Source of the DNA: Paenibacillus silvestris
Lineage (GTDB): Bacteria > Bacillota > Bacilli > Paenibacillales > NBRC-103111
NCBI RefSeq assembly: GCF_009882985.1
Contig: NZ_WTUZ01000007.1
Span: forward strand, 31,576-95,575
Length of the DNA: 64,000 nt
Direction: 5' to 3'
Part shown: positions 8,756 to 16,041 of the stretch, piece by piece
How positions within the stretch are numbered: position 1 is the first letter of the stretch
Layout: each line of letters begins with the position of its first letter
The notes under the pieces: model-generated
The model's input: the letters and a program-made list of their open reading frames with translations, nothing else
What the model was told of the DNA's origin: nothing
Database searches by the model: none
Translations under genes and position numbers: made by a program

Positions 8756-9256
8756 GGATACGATTGATTTATAGTAAAGAATGTGCTCTCGAACGGTCTG
8801 CTCCACAATTGCCGTCGTTGTACAGGTTATACCTTCGAGATAGAATCAATGGGGGCATTATCAGCGGAGGTGACCTTACACGACACCACGCCCTCCCTGT
8901 TAAACAAGTCCAAAATGCTCGATAGATATAATGTTTTTCCGCCAAACGGCAAATAGGTTATATCAGTTACTAGCCGTTGCATCGGTTCAATGCTTGGAAT
9001 CGACGGTTTAACTGATGTTCAACGATATGTACTGGCTGCCCTACAGCCTTGCTTTTCTTCATTTTGACCCGACACTGTAGTCTCTCATATTGCATGATCC
9101 GCTGCACACATTTGTAATTGACGTGTTGATTCTCTTCAAAACAACGCAGTTAACTCCAATTAGGGCACTACGGCCTCTGGCGACACCTCCTTTTGTTGCC
9201 ATAGAAACCATTCTCCGCCTTACCGACTGGCTGCTCAAGCCGATGAAGTTGCCCAT
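8756..9256 (-). mobile_element. Decayed IS3-family (IS150-like) transposase
   Basis: Minus-strand translation in shifting frames gives pieces of an IS3-type OrfB in the right order. These are NYKCVQRIMQYERLQCRVKMKK (about 9130-9060), then LVTDITYLPFGGKTLYLSS and ILDLFNRE (about 8980-8895, the start of the DDE core), then SADNAPIDSI and VEQTVREHILYY (about 8880-8785). Frameshifts and stops separate them, the glutamate region is lost, and no terminal repeats or target duplication could be placed. Inactive. Confidence 0.75.
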
Positions 9257-9384
9257 TACGTTACCAAGACATCCACGTTATAAACTGCTGATTCCGAGCT
9301 CATCCATGACCAATTTCATAGGATTACCTTACTAATCTCATCTTAATTGCCTTCATTTGAGGTAGCTAACTCTTGTGCCAGAGC

Positions 9385-9449
9385 AAAAACACCTCCAAGT
9401 TGTCCCCCACATCTTACGACATGGAACCTTTCACTTGAAGGTGTTTTAA
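9385..9449. repeat. Long inverted repeat beside the IS relic
   Basis: AAAAACACCTCCAAGT at 9385-9400 is complementary to ACTTGAAGGTGTTTTAA at 9433-9449 with one mismatch, across a 32-nt spacer. It may be an end or regulatory hairpin of the dead element, or a terminator for the VOC gene that ends at 9570 on the minus strand. Confidence 0.45.
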
Positions 9450-9569
9450 TTTGTCTCACGTTAAGGGCTAGTCCATTCATCGGTTGTGACGCCAAGGTGT
9501 TTCTTCAATGTCCACTATAAGGTGTGCACTTCATTCATGACCGGTTGTCTCATGAATGTATAATTTCTG

Positions 9570-9920
9570 TTATTTATACTGGATAAGACCAAATCGTATG
9601 CCCTGTGGATCGAACAAGTAGGCAAGATAAAAATCACCAAAGTCCATTTTGTCCGTATCCGGCTTTGCACCGTTTTCCACGGCTTTAGCAACGGTAGCGT
9701 CGATGGAATCTACTTGAATTGTGATTTGTACGCGTTGAGCAATTCCCTTCGGGGATCTTGTAATGCCTCCGTCGATACCTTGTGAATCAGTTGATCCTGT
9801 TGTTACAGGCCAGTAATCCCAATTGGGAGACCCTATGTTCCAATCAAACACATTGGAATAAAACCGAGTTGCCCCTTCCGGATCCTGAGAGCCTATATCA
9901 AACAAAATGACGCGATTCAT
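9570..9920 (-). CDS. VOC-family (glyoxalase/dioxygenase fold) protein
   Basis: A 116-aa protein with the two beta-alpha-beta-beta-beta units of the vicinal oxygen chelate fold. The N-terminal FDIGSQDPEGATRFYSNVFDW and the C-terminal GDFYLAYLFDPQGIRFGLIQ are family signatures. ATG 9920 follows GAGGAG at good distance; upstream in-frame codons lie in AT-rich non-coding DNA. Such single-domain proteins bind or convert small hydrophobic or electrophilic compounds. It stands alone next to the oxidoreductase regulon genes. Confidence 0.85.
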   Translation of the reverse strand: MNRVILFDIGSQDPEGATRFYSNVFDWNIGSPNWDYWPVTTGSTDSQGIDGGITRSPKGIAQRVQITIQVDSIDATVAKAVENGAKPDTDKMDFGDFYLAYLFDPQGIRFGLIQYK

Positions 9921-10126
9921 TTGCTCACTCCTCAATAAATTAGTTAGATAATGCACTTCATTAGTATAGAACATTCGTTCTATTTTGTAAATATTTACAT
10001 TTCCCTTTGCTTTCATGTAATACTGTTCGCTACTACTTCTTACGGGCTGCATTCGGTTGGATGACACTTTCGTGTCAACTTGTTAGTTAAACATAAATCT
10101 TCTTACAATTGGATCAAGAATAAATC

Positions 10127-10157
10127 TGTCCCTCTTTGCGCCTTTCGCGAGGGACAA
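10127..10157. terminator. Strong hairpin, possible terminator
   Basis: TGTCCCTC pairs with GAGGGACA, with an additional inner TGCG/CGCG-type pairing. No long T tract follows on either strand, so termination is uncertain. Confidence 0.35.
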
Positions 10158-10324
10158 ATGACATATCAAACCAGTAAATGAAGGTCTCGACAAGACTGAC
10201 ATCCAGGTAGAAGTGAAAGTTAAAATAAAGAGTTGCGGAACCGGTTAACGGTTTCATTTGAAGTTTCCGGGTAGTCTGATGAGTGTACAACGGTCATACC
10301 GAAAAATCCGTAATAGGTGTGATA

Positions 10325-10384
10325 AGATCAGGCAAACATTTGAGAATATTGTTATAACTATTGCTGTGTGTTCTATTGCACAAT
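10325..10384 (+). promoter_or_regulatory. Operator/promoter block B (AraC regulon motif)
   Basis: AGATCAGGCAAACATTTGAG at 10325-10344 is followed after 34 bp by CACAAT (10379-10384), the same spacing as blocks A, C and D. It shares further bases with C (GTTATAACTAT; TCTATTGCACAATGA). Downstream at about 10427-10434 is a good ribosome binding site (GGAGGAG), but the gene it served has been replaced by an araC fragment. Confidence 0.65.
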
Positions 10385-10439
10385 GAAGAGACTAAACCAA
10401 TATTTCATATCATCACGAATATAAACGGAGGAGATCATA

Positions 10440-10544
10440 GCTGAAGTTACTTTCAAGGTCGGTTATGAAACCCTTCACAATTCAGTTTCAGTCGTGAATA
10501 TACAAGAATGTTCGGTTTATCGCCTATTCGTTTGAATAGGTATG
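10440..10544 (+). pseudogene. 3' fragment of an AraC-family regulator gene
   Basis: AEVTFKVGYETLHN, then after a frame change QFSFSREYTRMFGLSPIRLNR, are the end of an AraC helix-turn-helix domain. It is very close to the regulators at 7558 and 56328 (AADVAFQVGYESPSQFSREYTRLFGL). Only about 35 codons remain, joined directly to the ribosome binding site downstream of block B. This is a third, degraded regulator copy. Confidence 0.75.
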
Positions 10545-10606
10545 CAATGGTTTTGGTACTTGTAAATGGTATAAGTATCATTTTACCAAATAGAGGAGGT
10601 GAAGAA

Positions 10607-10930
10607 ATGTTGTACGAGCTGCGAGTGTGCCACGTGAATCCTGGCAAGATGCAGGCATTACAAGATAGGTTCAAAGATCATGGTATTGAGTTCTTTATGA
10701 AGCATGGTATGAAAGTGATTCAATTTTGGGTAGATATTGATGAGGCTAGTAATCGTCTTTATTTCATTGTCGAGCATGCCAATTTGGAAATGCGCAACTT
10801 CAACTATGATCGTTTCCACAACGATCCTGAATGGATTGAAATAAAACGAATCACAGAACTTGACGGACCTCTAGCAAGCAAAATAGAGGGGTTTTTAATG
10901 AAAGATGTATCATTTTTCCAAAATAAGTAA
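10607..10930 (+). CDS. NIPSNAP-family protein
   Basis: A 107-aa alpha/beta dimeric-barrel (ferredoxin-like) protein beginning MLYELRVCHVNPGKMQAL, the usual NIPSNAP start. It has FFMKHGMKVIQFWV and the C-terminal HNDPEWIEIKRITEL motif. ATG 10607 lies 7 nt after AGAGGAGG; the frame upstream of it is the araC relic, so the longer frame is not real. Family members are small enzymes or stress proteins of unclear role. Transcription may come from operator block B, about 220 bp upstream. Confidence 0.85.
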   Translation: MLYELRVCHVNPGKMQALQDRFKDHGIEFFMKHGMKVIQFWVDIDEASNRLYFIVEHANLEMRNFNYDRFHNDPEWIEIKRITELDGPLASKIEGFLMKDVSFFQNK

Positions 10931-10950
10931 TTTAAAGTGCGCTTTCTATA

Positions 10951-11030
10951 TGAATTGCGTAAATCGAAGCTGCCTACCAAGATCCACAGACAGACAGCTA
11001 GCGATTCCGCATTCAGCAATAATGAACAGT
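10951..11030 (+). pseudogene. Fragment duplicated from the nitroreductase gene
   Basis: About 70 bp (TGCGTAAATCGAAGCTGCC and CTACCAAGATCCACAGACAG, continuing) closely match positions 11571-11640 inside the nitroreductase gene downstream. There is a short duplication (CAGA) and point changes. No open frame continues. It marks a partial duplication or rearrangement. Confidence 0.75.
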
Positions 11031-11210
11031 AACTAATTCGTCTAATCACTTTAAATTAATCAAAATAGCTGTTGTCACGATGCGGAATTCCTTGCATACA
11101 TGCCATTGATAATTTCCATTTTTTACTTACTCTATCAAACTCTCAGATATGATGCAATTGGCTTTGAAAGCTTGCAAACACAAATAATCTTTCCTTGGAG
11201 GCAAACACAT

Positions 11211-11849
11211 ATGAGCACACAAGTCACACAAGTACAAACATCTGTATTAAATTTACTGGAAGAACGTCATTCTGTTCGCGATTACGAAGTTGGACACAAA
11301 TTTCCGAAAGCTGATCTCGAGAAATTATTAACCACAGCAGCTACTGCACCATCGGCTTGGAACTTGCAACACTGGAAACTTCTCGTAATCGAAGACGAAG
11401 CACAAAAAGAAAAACTGCTTCCAATCGCTTATGGTCAACAGCAAATTACACAAAGCTCTGTCGTCATTGCAGTGCTTGGTGATCTCGAAGCGAACAAAAA
11501 CGCTGAGATCGTACACGGCGCAGCAGTTGCGGCCGGTATGATGCCACAAGAATTAAAAGACGGCATGGCTGCGCAAATCGAAGCCGCCTACCAAGATCCG
11601 CAGACAGCTCGCGACTCCGCAGACAGCAATGCTGGCCTAATTTCCATGCAGCTGATGATCACTGCAAAAGCGATAGGCTATGATACATGCCCAATGGGTG
11701 GCTTCGATAAAACACAATTTGTTGAAACATTCAATGTTCCAGCACGTTATGCACCAGTGATGTTAATAACCGTTGGACTTGCAACTAAGCCTGGGCACCC
11801 ATCCAACCGACTTGCTTTGGATCAATTTACAGTATCCAATTCGTTTTAA
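11211..11849 (+). CDS. Nitroreductase family FMN-dependent oxidoreductase
   Basis: A 212-aa protein with the flavin-binding RHSVRDYEVGHKF (Arg-x-Ser-x-Arg) motif near residue 20, TTAATAPSAWNLQHWKLLVI, and the C-terminal GYDTCPMGGFDKTQF and PVMLITVGLA. Length is normal for the NfnB/YodC group. Such enzymes use NAD(P)H to reduce nitro compounds, quinones or unsaturated carbonyls. ATG 11211 is 9 nt after GGAGG; upstream in-frame codons are non-coding. It lies between operator blocks B and C, whose regulon is otherwise made of oxidoreductases. Confidence 0.9.
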   Translation: MSTQVTQVQTSVLNLLEERHSVRDYEVGHKFPKADLEKLLTTAATAPSAWNLQHWKLLVIEDEAQKEKLLPIAYGQQQITQSSVVIAVLGDLEANKNAEIVHGAAVAAGMMPQELKDGMAAQIEAAYQDPQTARDSADSNAGLISMQLMITAKAIGYDTCPMGGFDKTQFVETFNVPARYAPVMLITVGLATKPGHPSNRLALDQFTVSNSF

Positions 11850-11876
11850 TAGCAATAAATAAACCTCAAAGTAATA

Positions 11877-11936
11877 AGATTAGGCAATCATTTGAGATGA
11901 TCGCTATAACCATCAATGCGTCATCTATTGCATAAT
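11877..11936 (+). promoter_or_regulatory. Operator/promoter block C (AraC regulon motif)
   Basis: AGATTAGGCAATCATTTGAG (11877-11896), 34 bp, CATAAT (11931-11936). Shared with B over most of 60 bp and with A at both ends, including the following GAGGAGGCTC. It lies 45 bp upstream of the cupin gene. Confidence 0.75.
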
Positions 11937-11980
11937 GAGGAGGCTCTTCTAAATTTAGTATAAAGATAGGAGAATTAACT

Positions 11981-12431
11981 ATGCAAAGACATCAAGATTT
12001 GGAACGCCATGGTATTCATCATAGTCATCAAGAGATGGAGTGGTTTGACGTACTCCCGGGAGAACAAGTCGCTTATCGCGTTCACGGTAAAGATGTGAAC
12101 AACGAATACTCTTTGTTCGATCTTCGCATGGCTGCAAAGCAAGGAAATGGACCGATCGCAATACACCATAAAGCGGATGAAATATTCCGTATTATCGAAG
12201 GCGAAGCTCGCTTTCATATTGGTGGGAAGAAATTCAATGCAGGCGCAGGTGATGTCATTGTCGTTCCAAGAGGCACGCCCCACGCATTTGCATATGTCGA
12301 TAATGTTTACTCCTCCGGGAGATGAGCTTATATTTAAGGAAGTTCATGGGAGGTCCATGGACGAAATTATCGAACTGGCGAAAACATATGAAGTAAGCGT
12401 CGTAGGACCACCTATTGTTTATAACATGTAA
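11981..12431 (+). pseudogene. Cupin-domain protein, frameshifted
   Basis: The first 102 codons from ATG 11981 give a cupin barrel with IAIHHKADEIFRIIEGEARFHIGG (motif 1) and AGDVIVVPRGTPHAFAYVD (motif 2). The frame then ends early at 12325. The family C-terminus (MFTPPGDELIFKEVHGRSMDEIIELAKTYEV..) continues in another frame to 12431. A few codons around 12300 (expected after HAFAYVDN) seem to be missing, so a small out-of-frame deletion is likely. The upstream ribosome binding site and operator block C are intact. A sequencing error is the alternative. Confidence 0.75.
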
Positions 12432-12449
12432 AATACTTTAAATTGCAAA

Positions 12450-12490
12450 GAAATCCAGCGTCTGTGTCAAGACGTTGGATTTCTTGTTTT
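12450..12490 (+). terminator. Rho-independent terminator after the cupin gene
   Basis: GAAATCCAGCGTCT/AGACGTTGGATTTC stem (one mismatch), followed by TTGTTTT. Confidence 0.8.
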
Positions 12491-12528
12491 GCATTTATTA
12501 AATGATTAAGGTATCGTCTCCCGTTAGT

Positions 12529-12900
12529 TCAATCCTCAATCTCCTTATAGTAAGATAATGGAAATATCCATGGAACACCGAAATCATCCTCATATTCATC
12601 ATATAGACCCATAACCACACTGGGTTCTAATAATTTATGATTATTTTCTTTTGTTAGTTTTATTTCAAGGGTTGGTCCTAATCCCTCCTCACCTAACTCA
12701 ATTTGTAGTCCGTGTTCTTGTAAAACTCCTTTCATATTAATAGATAATGCCGTTCTCCCTAATAGATCTCGATTAACAGGTTTACTTCCTAAAATAGGAT
12801 AAAAGTCAACTCTAACCTCGATATCATCTATCTTTTTTATTATTAATATATGTCCGACAAAGTCCATCCAACTTCCGATATAATTATCAATCACATCCAT
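12529..12900 (-). CDS. Hypothetical protein, immunity-like
   Basis: A 123-aa acidic soluble protein (MDVIDNYIGSWMDFVGHILIIKKIDDIEVRVDFYPILG..). I do not recognise a named family. The acidic composition, size, AT-rich coding and isolation among intergenic repeats resemble the orphan toxin-immunity genes common in Bacillus and Paenibacillus. The ribosome binding site is weak (AGGG, 10 nt upstream). Confidence 0.6.
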   Translation of the reverse strand: MDVIDNYIGSWMDFVGHILIIKKIDDIEVRVDFYPILGSKPVNRDLLGRTALSINMKGVLQEHGLQIELGEEGLGPTLEIKLTKENNHKLLEPSVVMGLYDEYEDDFGVPWIFPLSYYKEIED

Positions 12901-12963
12901 AAATCAACCCTGTTCCTATATATTAATATTTGAAATATTCGTTTAGATGATGAGACTCTCCTG

Positions 12964-13052
12964 CCAGTTACTTTAACGAGGCTGCCGATTCATGCCGCCA
13001 GCCTCGTCTTGATTTCTTATTGAACAAACGTTCTTCGTCCCTCAGTTCAACG
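12964..13052. repeat. Intergenic repeat copy (12.96 kb)
   Basis: Left arm AGTTACTTTAACGAGGC, core hairpin GAGGCTGCC..GCCAGCCTC, right arm GAACAAACGTTCTTCGTC then CTCAGTTCAACG. Belongs to the window-wide repeat family with arms CGTTACTTYAA and CGTTAGYTNAAYG. Confidence 0.7.
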
Positions 13053-13073
13053 CTGCTGAGGCTTCGCGAAACA

Positions 13074-13505
13074 TTACCGTATCAAATGTTCTGAAATCCC
13101 CCAGAAATATTTGAATAGGAACATTAATATTATTATTTCGTTTATTGTCACTAGGATAACAATAATCAGTTGTTGTTGAGTATTAAAATATGTTCTCCAT
13201 ATTGTTGTTTGATTAGCTGCATCAATAGCATCTTTATATGCTGAATATCTCGGAGCAAATACAAATCCAACTATTAATATTAATAAAGGTATGAATGCAA
13301 ATGGCAACAAAATAATGGTAAGTAAGCCTAACGCAAATAGAAAGCCTGATATCATTCCTACTAATTTGAATAGTATAGGAAAGAGTACAGTGAGAAGTAT
13401 TTGAAGGCACGTAAGCTTAAGCCATTTCAAAATTTGACCATTATATAATTGACCAATTCCCGGTAAAATTAAGGAAAATATTGCAGGGGAATTCACATTT
13501 CTCAT
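13074..13505 (-). CDS. Small multi-spanning membrane protein (TM2-like)
   Basis: 143 aa with about four hydrophobic segments. The start MRNVNSPAIFSLILPGIGQLYNGQILKWLKL has the P-G-x-GQ-x-YNGQ pattern typical of TM2-domain and DUF5683-like membrane proteins. Function unknown. TGGAG lies 7 nt upstream of the ATG. Codon use is AT-rich like the other accessory genes here. Confidence 0.7.
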   Translation of the reverse strand: MRNVNSPAIFSLILPGIGQLYNGQILKWLKLTCLQILLTVLFPILFKLVGMISGFLFALGLLTIILLPFAFIPLLILIVGFVFAPRYSAYKDAIDAANQTTIWRTYFNTQQQLIIVILVTINEIIILMFLFKYFWGISEHLIR

Positions 13506-13604
13506 TATATTCTCCAGTGTTTTAAATTGTATTTCTAAGTCATCTTTTTAAATAAACCTTAATTGGACGATATGTGGCGAACTAACGTGTCCCTGCTAAA
13601 GTTT

Positions 13605-13695
13605 CTTGTTACTTCAACAGACAAAAGCAGCCGATCAATGCTGGCTGCCGTCATGTCGTGATTGAACTAACGTTCTTCCGTCCCTCAGTTGAGAC
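13605..13695. repeat. Intergenic repeat copy overlapping the hydrolase 3' end
   Basis: Left arm CTTGTTACTTCAACAGAC, core GCAGCC..GGCTGC, right arm TTGAACTAACGTTCTTC then CTCAGTTGAGAC. The right half (13635-13695) is translated as the last ~20 residues of the hydrolase on the minus strand. Confidence 0.7.
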
Positions 13696-14423
13696 AGCAA
13701 GGTCTTATCAAGGAACTCCTTCATCTTTTGCAGCATTCCTAATGTAATCTGATGATTAACTCTCGGGTACTCAATTAATTGGATATGATCTGCTGGTTTA
13801 CCCTCTGTTGTTATTGCATTTATAAAGTATAATTGACTATCTATAGGAATTGAAGTGTCATCCTGGCAATGAAGCAGCAATAATGGCTTTTCTTGATTCA
13901 TTCGAATATAGGAAAGTGGATCATTTTGTTGTAAAAGAGATTTGGCACTAGCCTCCATCGGATTCAATCCATTTTTTTCGCGATATAGTTCTTCAAATTG
14001 AACCCAAGCACAGGAACCATTTATAACAATTGCGGATTTAATCTGTTGATCTTTAGCGTATGTTCCAGCGCTAATAAATCCGCCTGTTGAGTGGCCAATC
14101 ACTGCTATTGGACCATCACCATATTGTATGGCCTCCGCAACTATTGTCTCTGCTTCATGTACTCCTTGAAAAACAACAGGCCAGAAATTAGATTGTAACG
14201 TTTCTTTATCAAAATAATCAAGGCTTCCGCGCTCTCCATGGGAAGGTAGTTCAGGTATAATTACTCGATATCCCCAACTTGATATTAACGATGCAAAAAA
14301 CTTGTAACTTTCTATCGTTGATCCCCATCCGTGGTACAGAATAATTTGTCCGAGCTGTTCAGATGAAGGATCTAGTATAATACATGGTACTCCACAAATA
14401 TCTCGATATTCAATTTGTTCCAT
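13635..14423 (-). CDS. Alpha/beta hydrolase (serine esterase/lipase fold)
   Basis: A 262-aa cytosolic hydrolase. The oxyanion-hole motif is LYHGWGSTIESY near residue 32, the nucleophile elbow GHSTGGF (Ser) is near residue 112, the acid lies in HCQDDTSIP and the catalytic His in YPRVNHQI. ATG 14423 follows AGGAGAG with good spacing; the longer upstream frame is hydrophobic spurious sequence. The last ~16-20 residues (RDGRTLVQSRHDGSQH) are encoded by the intergenic repeat, so the natural C-terminus was probably replaced when the repeat inserted. Substrate unknown. Confidence 0.85.
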   Translation of the reverse strand: MEQIEYRDICGVPCIILDPSSEQLGQIILYHGWGSTIESYKFFASLISSWGYRVIIPELPSHGERGSLDYFDKETLQSNFWPVVFQGVHEAETIVAEAIQYGDGPIAVIGHSTGGFISAGTYAKDQQIKSAIVINGSCAWVQFEELYREKNGLNPMEASAKSLLQQNDPLSYIRMNQEKPLLLLHCQDDTSIPIDSQLYFINAITTEGKPADHIQLIEYPRVNHQITLGMLQKMKEFLDKTLLSQLRDGRTLVQSRHDGSQH

Positions 14424-14521
14424 GAGGAGATCTCTCCTTCTTCGCTTGCTCTTTATAAGTGAGTAATTGAGCTTTTTCTTCAATAGATAAACAATGTATA
14501 TAAGCAATACGCCGACATTAT

Positions 14522-14968
14522 TTAATGAAGTTGAAGTAAACGTATTATTTCACCATCAATTATCTCTTCGCTTGCCTTTTTAAACCCCAAGGATTCATAC
14601 ATCTCTCCAGCAATTATGTTACTAGGTCTGTGACCGATCATAATTCTTTTGGCGTCCATTGACTCAAACAGTTCAATTAGTTGTTTCATTGCAGCCTTTC
14701 CGTAGCCCTTACCCTGGTGATTTTCATCAATCATTATTGCAGGTATCCAGTGGTTTCCATCCGAGTCTGGCTTCTTACAAAAAACAAGAAATCCGATTAA
14801 ATTATCATCACAATAAATTACACGCAGCTCAAAATCATCAACATATTTCGATTCTGCAATCCAATAAACAATAGGTGCAGGAAAAACATTTAGTTGTTCT
14901 TTCTTAACTTTTAATTTGGTACAATCATACCAGTTTTCAATGGACACCTGCTTTAGTTCAATACCCAT
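14522..14968 (-). CDS. GNAT-family N-acetyltransferase
   Basis: A 148-aa single GNAT domain. The acetyl-CoA pyrophosphate loop is QGKGYGKAAM near residue 84 after the beta-4 strand HWIPAIMIDENH, and the C-terminal MYESLGFKKASEE is typical. This matches the SpeG/PaiA-like acetyltransferases. It lies 98 bp upstream of the hydrolase on the same strand. Acceptor substrate unknown. Confidence 0.88.
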   Translation of the reverse strand: MGIELKQVSIENWYDCTKLKVKKEQLNVFPAPIVYWIAESKYVDDFELRVIYCDDNLIGFLVFCKKPDSDGNHWIPAIMIDENHQGKGYGKAAMKQLIELFESMDAKRIMIGHRPSNIIAGEMYESLGFKKASEEIIDGEIIRLLQLH

Positions 14969-15208
14969 AAAGAATTCCTCCCAAAATTGACTTCTTAGTG
15001 GATTTTATCTCTTTATCACAATAATTGGACATCGTTCATTGTAACCACCACTTCACTTCTTTCAATTGGGAAATCACCCATTCATTTTACCACTAAGTTT
15101 TTCGTTTTAATTGGTACAAAACATCTATAAAAATTAAGTCTTGAGATCTGACTCTAAAGTTAATCATCCTTCACGCTCTACTACCGTTAGCTTAATCCCA
15201 AGGCCATA

Positions 15209-15245
15209 ACAAAAAAAAGAAACCGGAACCCCAAAGGAGTCCCAG
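15209..15245 (-). terminator. Terminator downstream of lutABC
   Basis: On the minus strand CTGGGACTCC-TTT-GGGGTTCCGG forms a 10-bp stem with wobble pairs and is followed by TTTCTTTTTTTT. It lies 65 bp after the lutC stop. The same hairpin, slightly changed, is at 35201-35224, both times next to an ABC-ATPase scar. Confidence 0.75.
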
Positions 15246-15300
15246 CCCTCATCCTACCAAACCTCATTCAAAAGCCCATCCCGAGTATCTCGTTCTCGAT
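15246..15300 (-). pseudogene. Scar of an ABC-transporter ATPase 3' end (copy 1)
   Basis: The minus strand reads RDGLLNEVW then stop, similar to the RDGRLSDEV end of copy 2 at 35.2 kb. The nucleotide match between the two places runs about 75 bp through the terminator hairpin. Only the last codons are left. Confidence 0.5.
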
Positions 15301-15309
15301 ACAGTTTAT

Positions 15310-16041
15310 TTACCCCACAATCAATGCGTACACAATACCGGGTCCGTGAACCCCAATGGTCAGATCATTCTCGATATCAGCCGAACGACTTGGTCCAGAG
15401 ATGAAATGAATACCCGCAGGCAGATCCTCTCTTCCCGTACGATCGAAATGAACTAATGTTTCGCCTAAACGTGTTTTCAGTCTTTCTACCGGAATAATAG
15501 CCATCAATACGGTCGGGAGTAAACTAACAGATCTGCCTTTGTCCCGAGATGATAGCACCGTCATGGAGCCCGTATACGCTGTAGCGTAATCCGCCATCAC
15601 AATCCCAAAATCCGCTTCAGCGGCGCGGGCTTTCCAGTGATTCTCCGGGGCACGGTTCCAAACCGATACACTAGTGTCTTTTAGCACTCCTTCCAAATCA
15701 AGAGCATCAAGCTCCGATTGGTTTTGCCGGATAATATATTTAGCGCTCATTTCCTGTGCTTTATTCACTATGAATTGTTTTACATCTTCCATGGAAGATA
15801 AACGAGCCACATATCCGCCAGCAGTTTGGAAATTTTCCGTAAATCTCTCAATTCTCTCTTCAAGAGGCCACTCGAATGTTTGCCAGAAATCAGGCGCTCC
15901 TCGGTAAGGCTGAGCCGGTTTCTCAATCACCCGTGCTCTTCCAAGCTTGCTAGCGATGCCATTCATAAATGCTTCCTGTTTCGCGCGTGACTCCGCTTCA
16001 AGCTGCTCTAACCATTCCTGATGCGTATCAGCCATGTTCAT
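15310..16041 (-). CDS. lutC: Lactate utilization protein C (LUD domain)
   Basis: A 243-aa LUD-domain protein, the third subunit of the LutABC L-lactate oxidation complex. The N-terminal helix ends with KLGRARV, the middle has the family WNRAPE..AEADFGIVMADYATAYTGSMTVLS segment, and the C-terminus has GIHFISGPSRSADIENDLTIGVHGPG, the LUD signature. The start is ATG 16041 or 16035, both just after GGAGGAGGG and inside the lutB 3' end, so it is coupled to lutB. LutC and LutB together hold Fe-S clusters. The adjacent pathway genes suggest it oxidises lactate made from a deoxysugar. Confidence 0.92.
   Translation of the reverse strand: MNMADTHQEWLEQLEAESRAKQEAFMNGIASKLGRARVIEKPAQPYRGAPDFWQTFEWPLEERIERFTENFQTAGGYVARLSSMEDVKQFIVNKAQEMSAKYIIRQNQSELDALDLEGVLKDTSVSVWNRAPENHWKARAAEADFGIVMADYATAYTGSMTVLSSRDKGRSVSLLPTVLMAIIPVERLKTRLGETLVHFDRTGREDLPAGIHFISGPSRSADIENDLTIGVHGPGIVYALIVG

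Noticed and set aside
9059..9335. Reading frames on both strands of 65-81 codons
   Set aside because: They fall inside the decayed IS3-type transposase; the coherent protein signal there is the broken OrfB in shifting frames.
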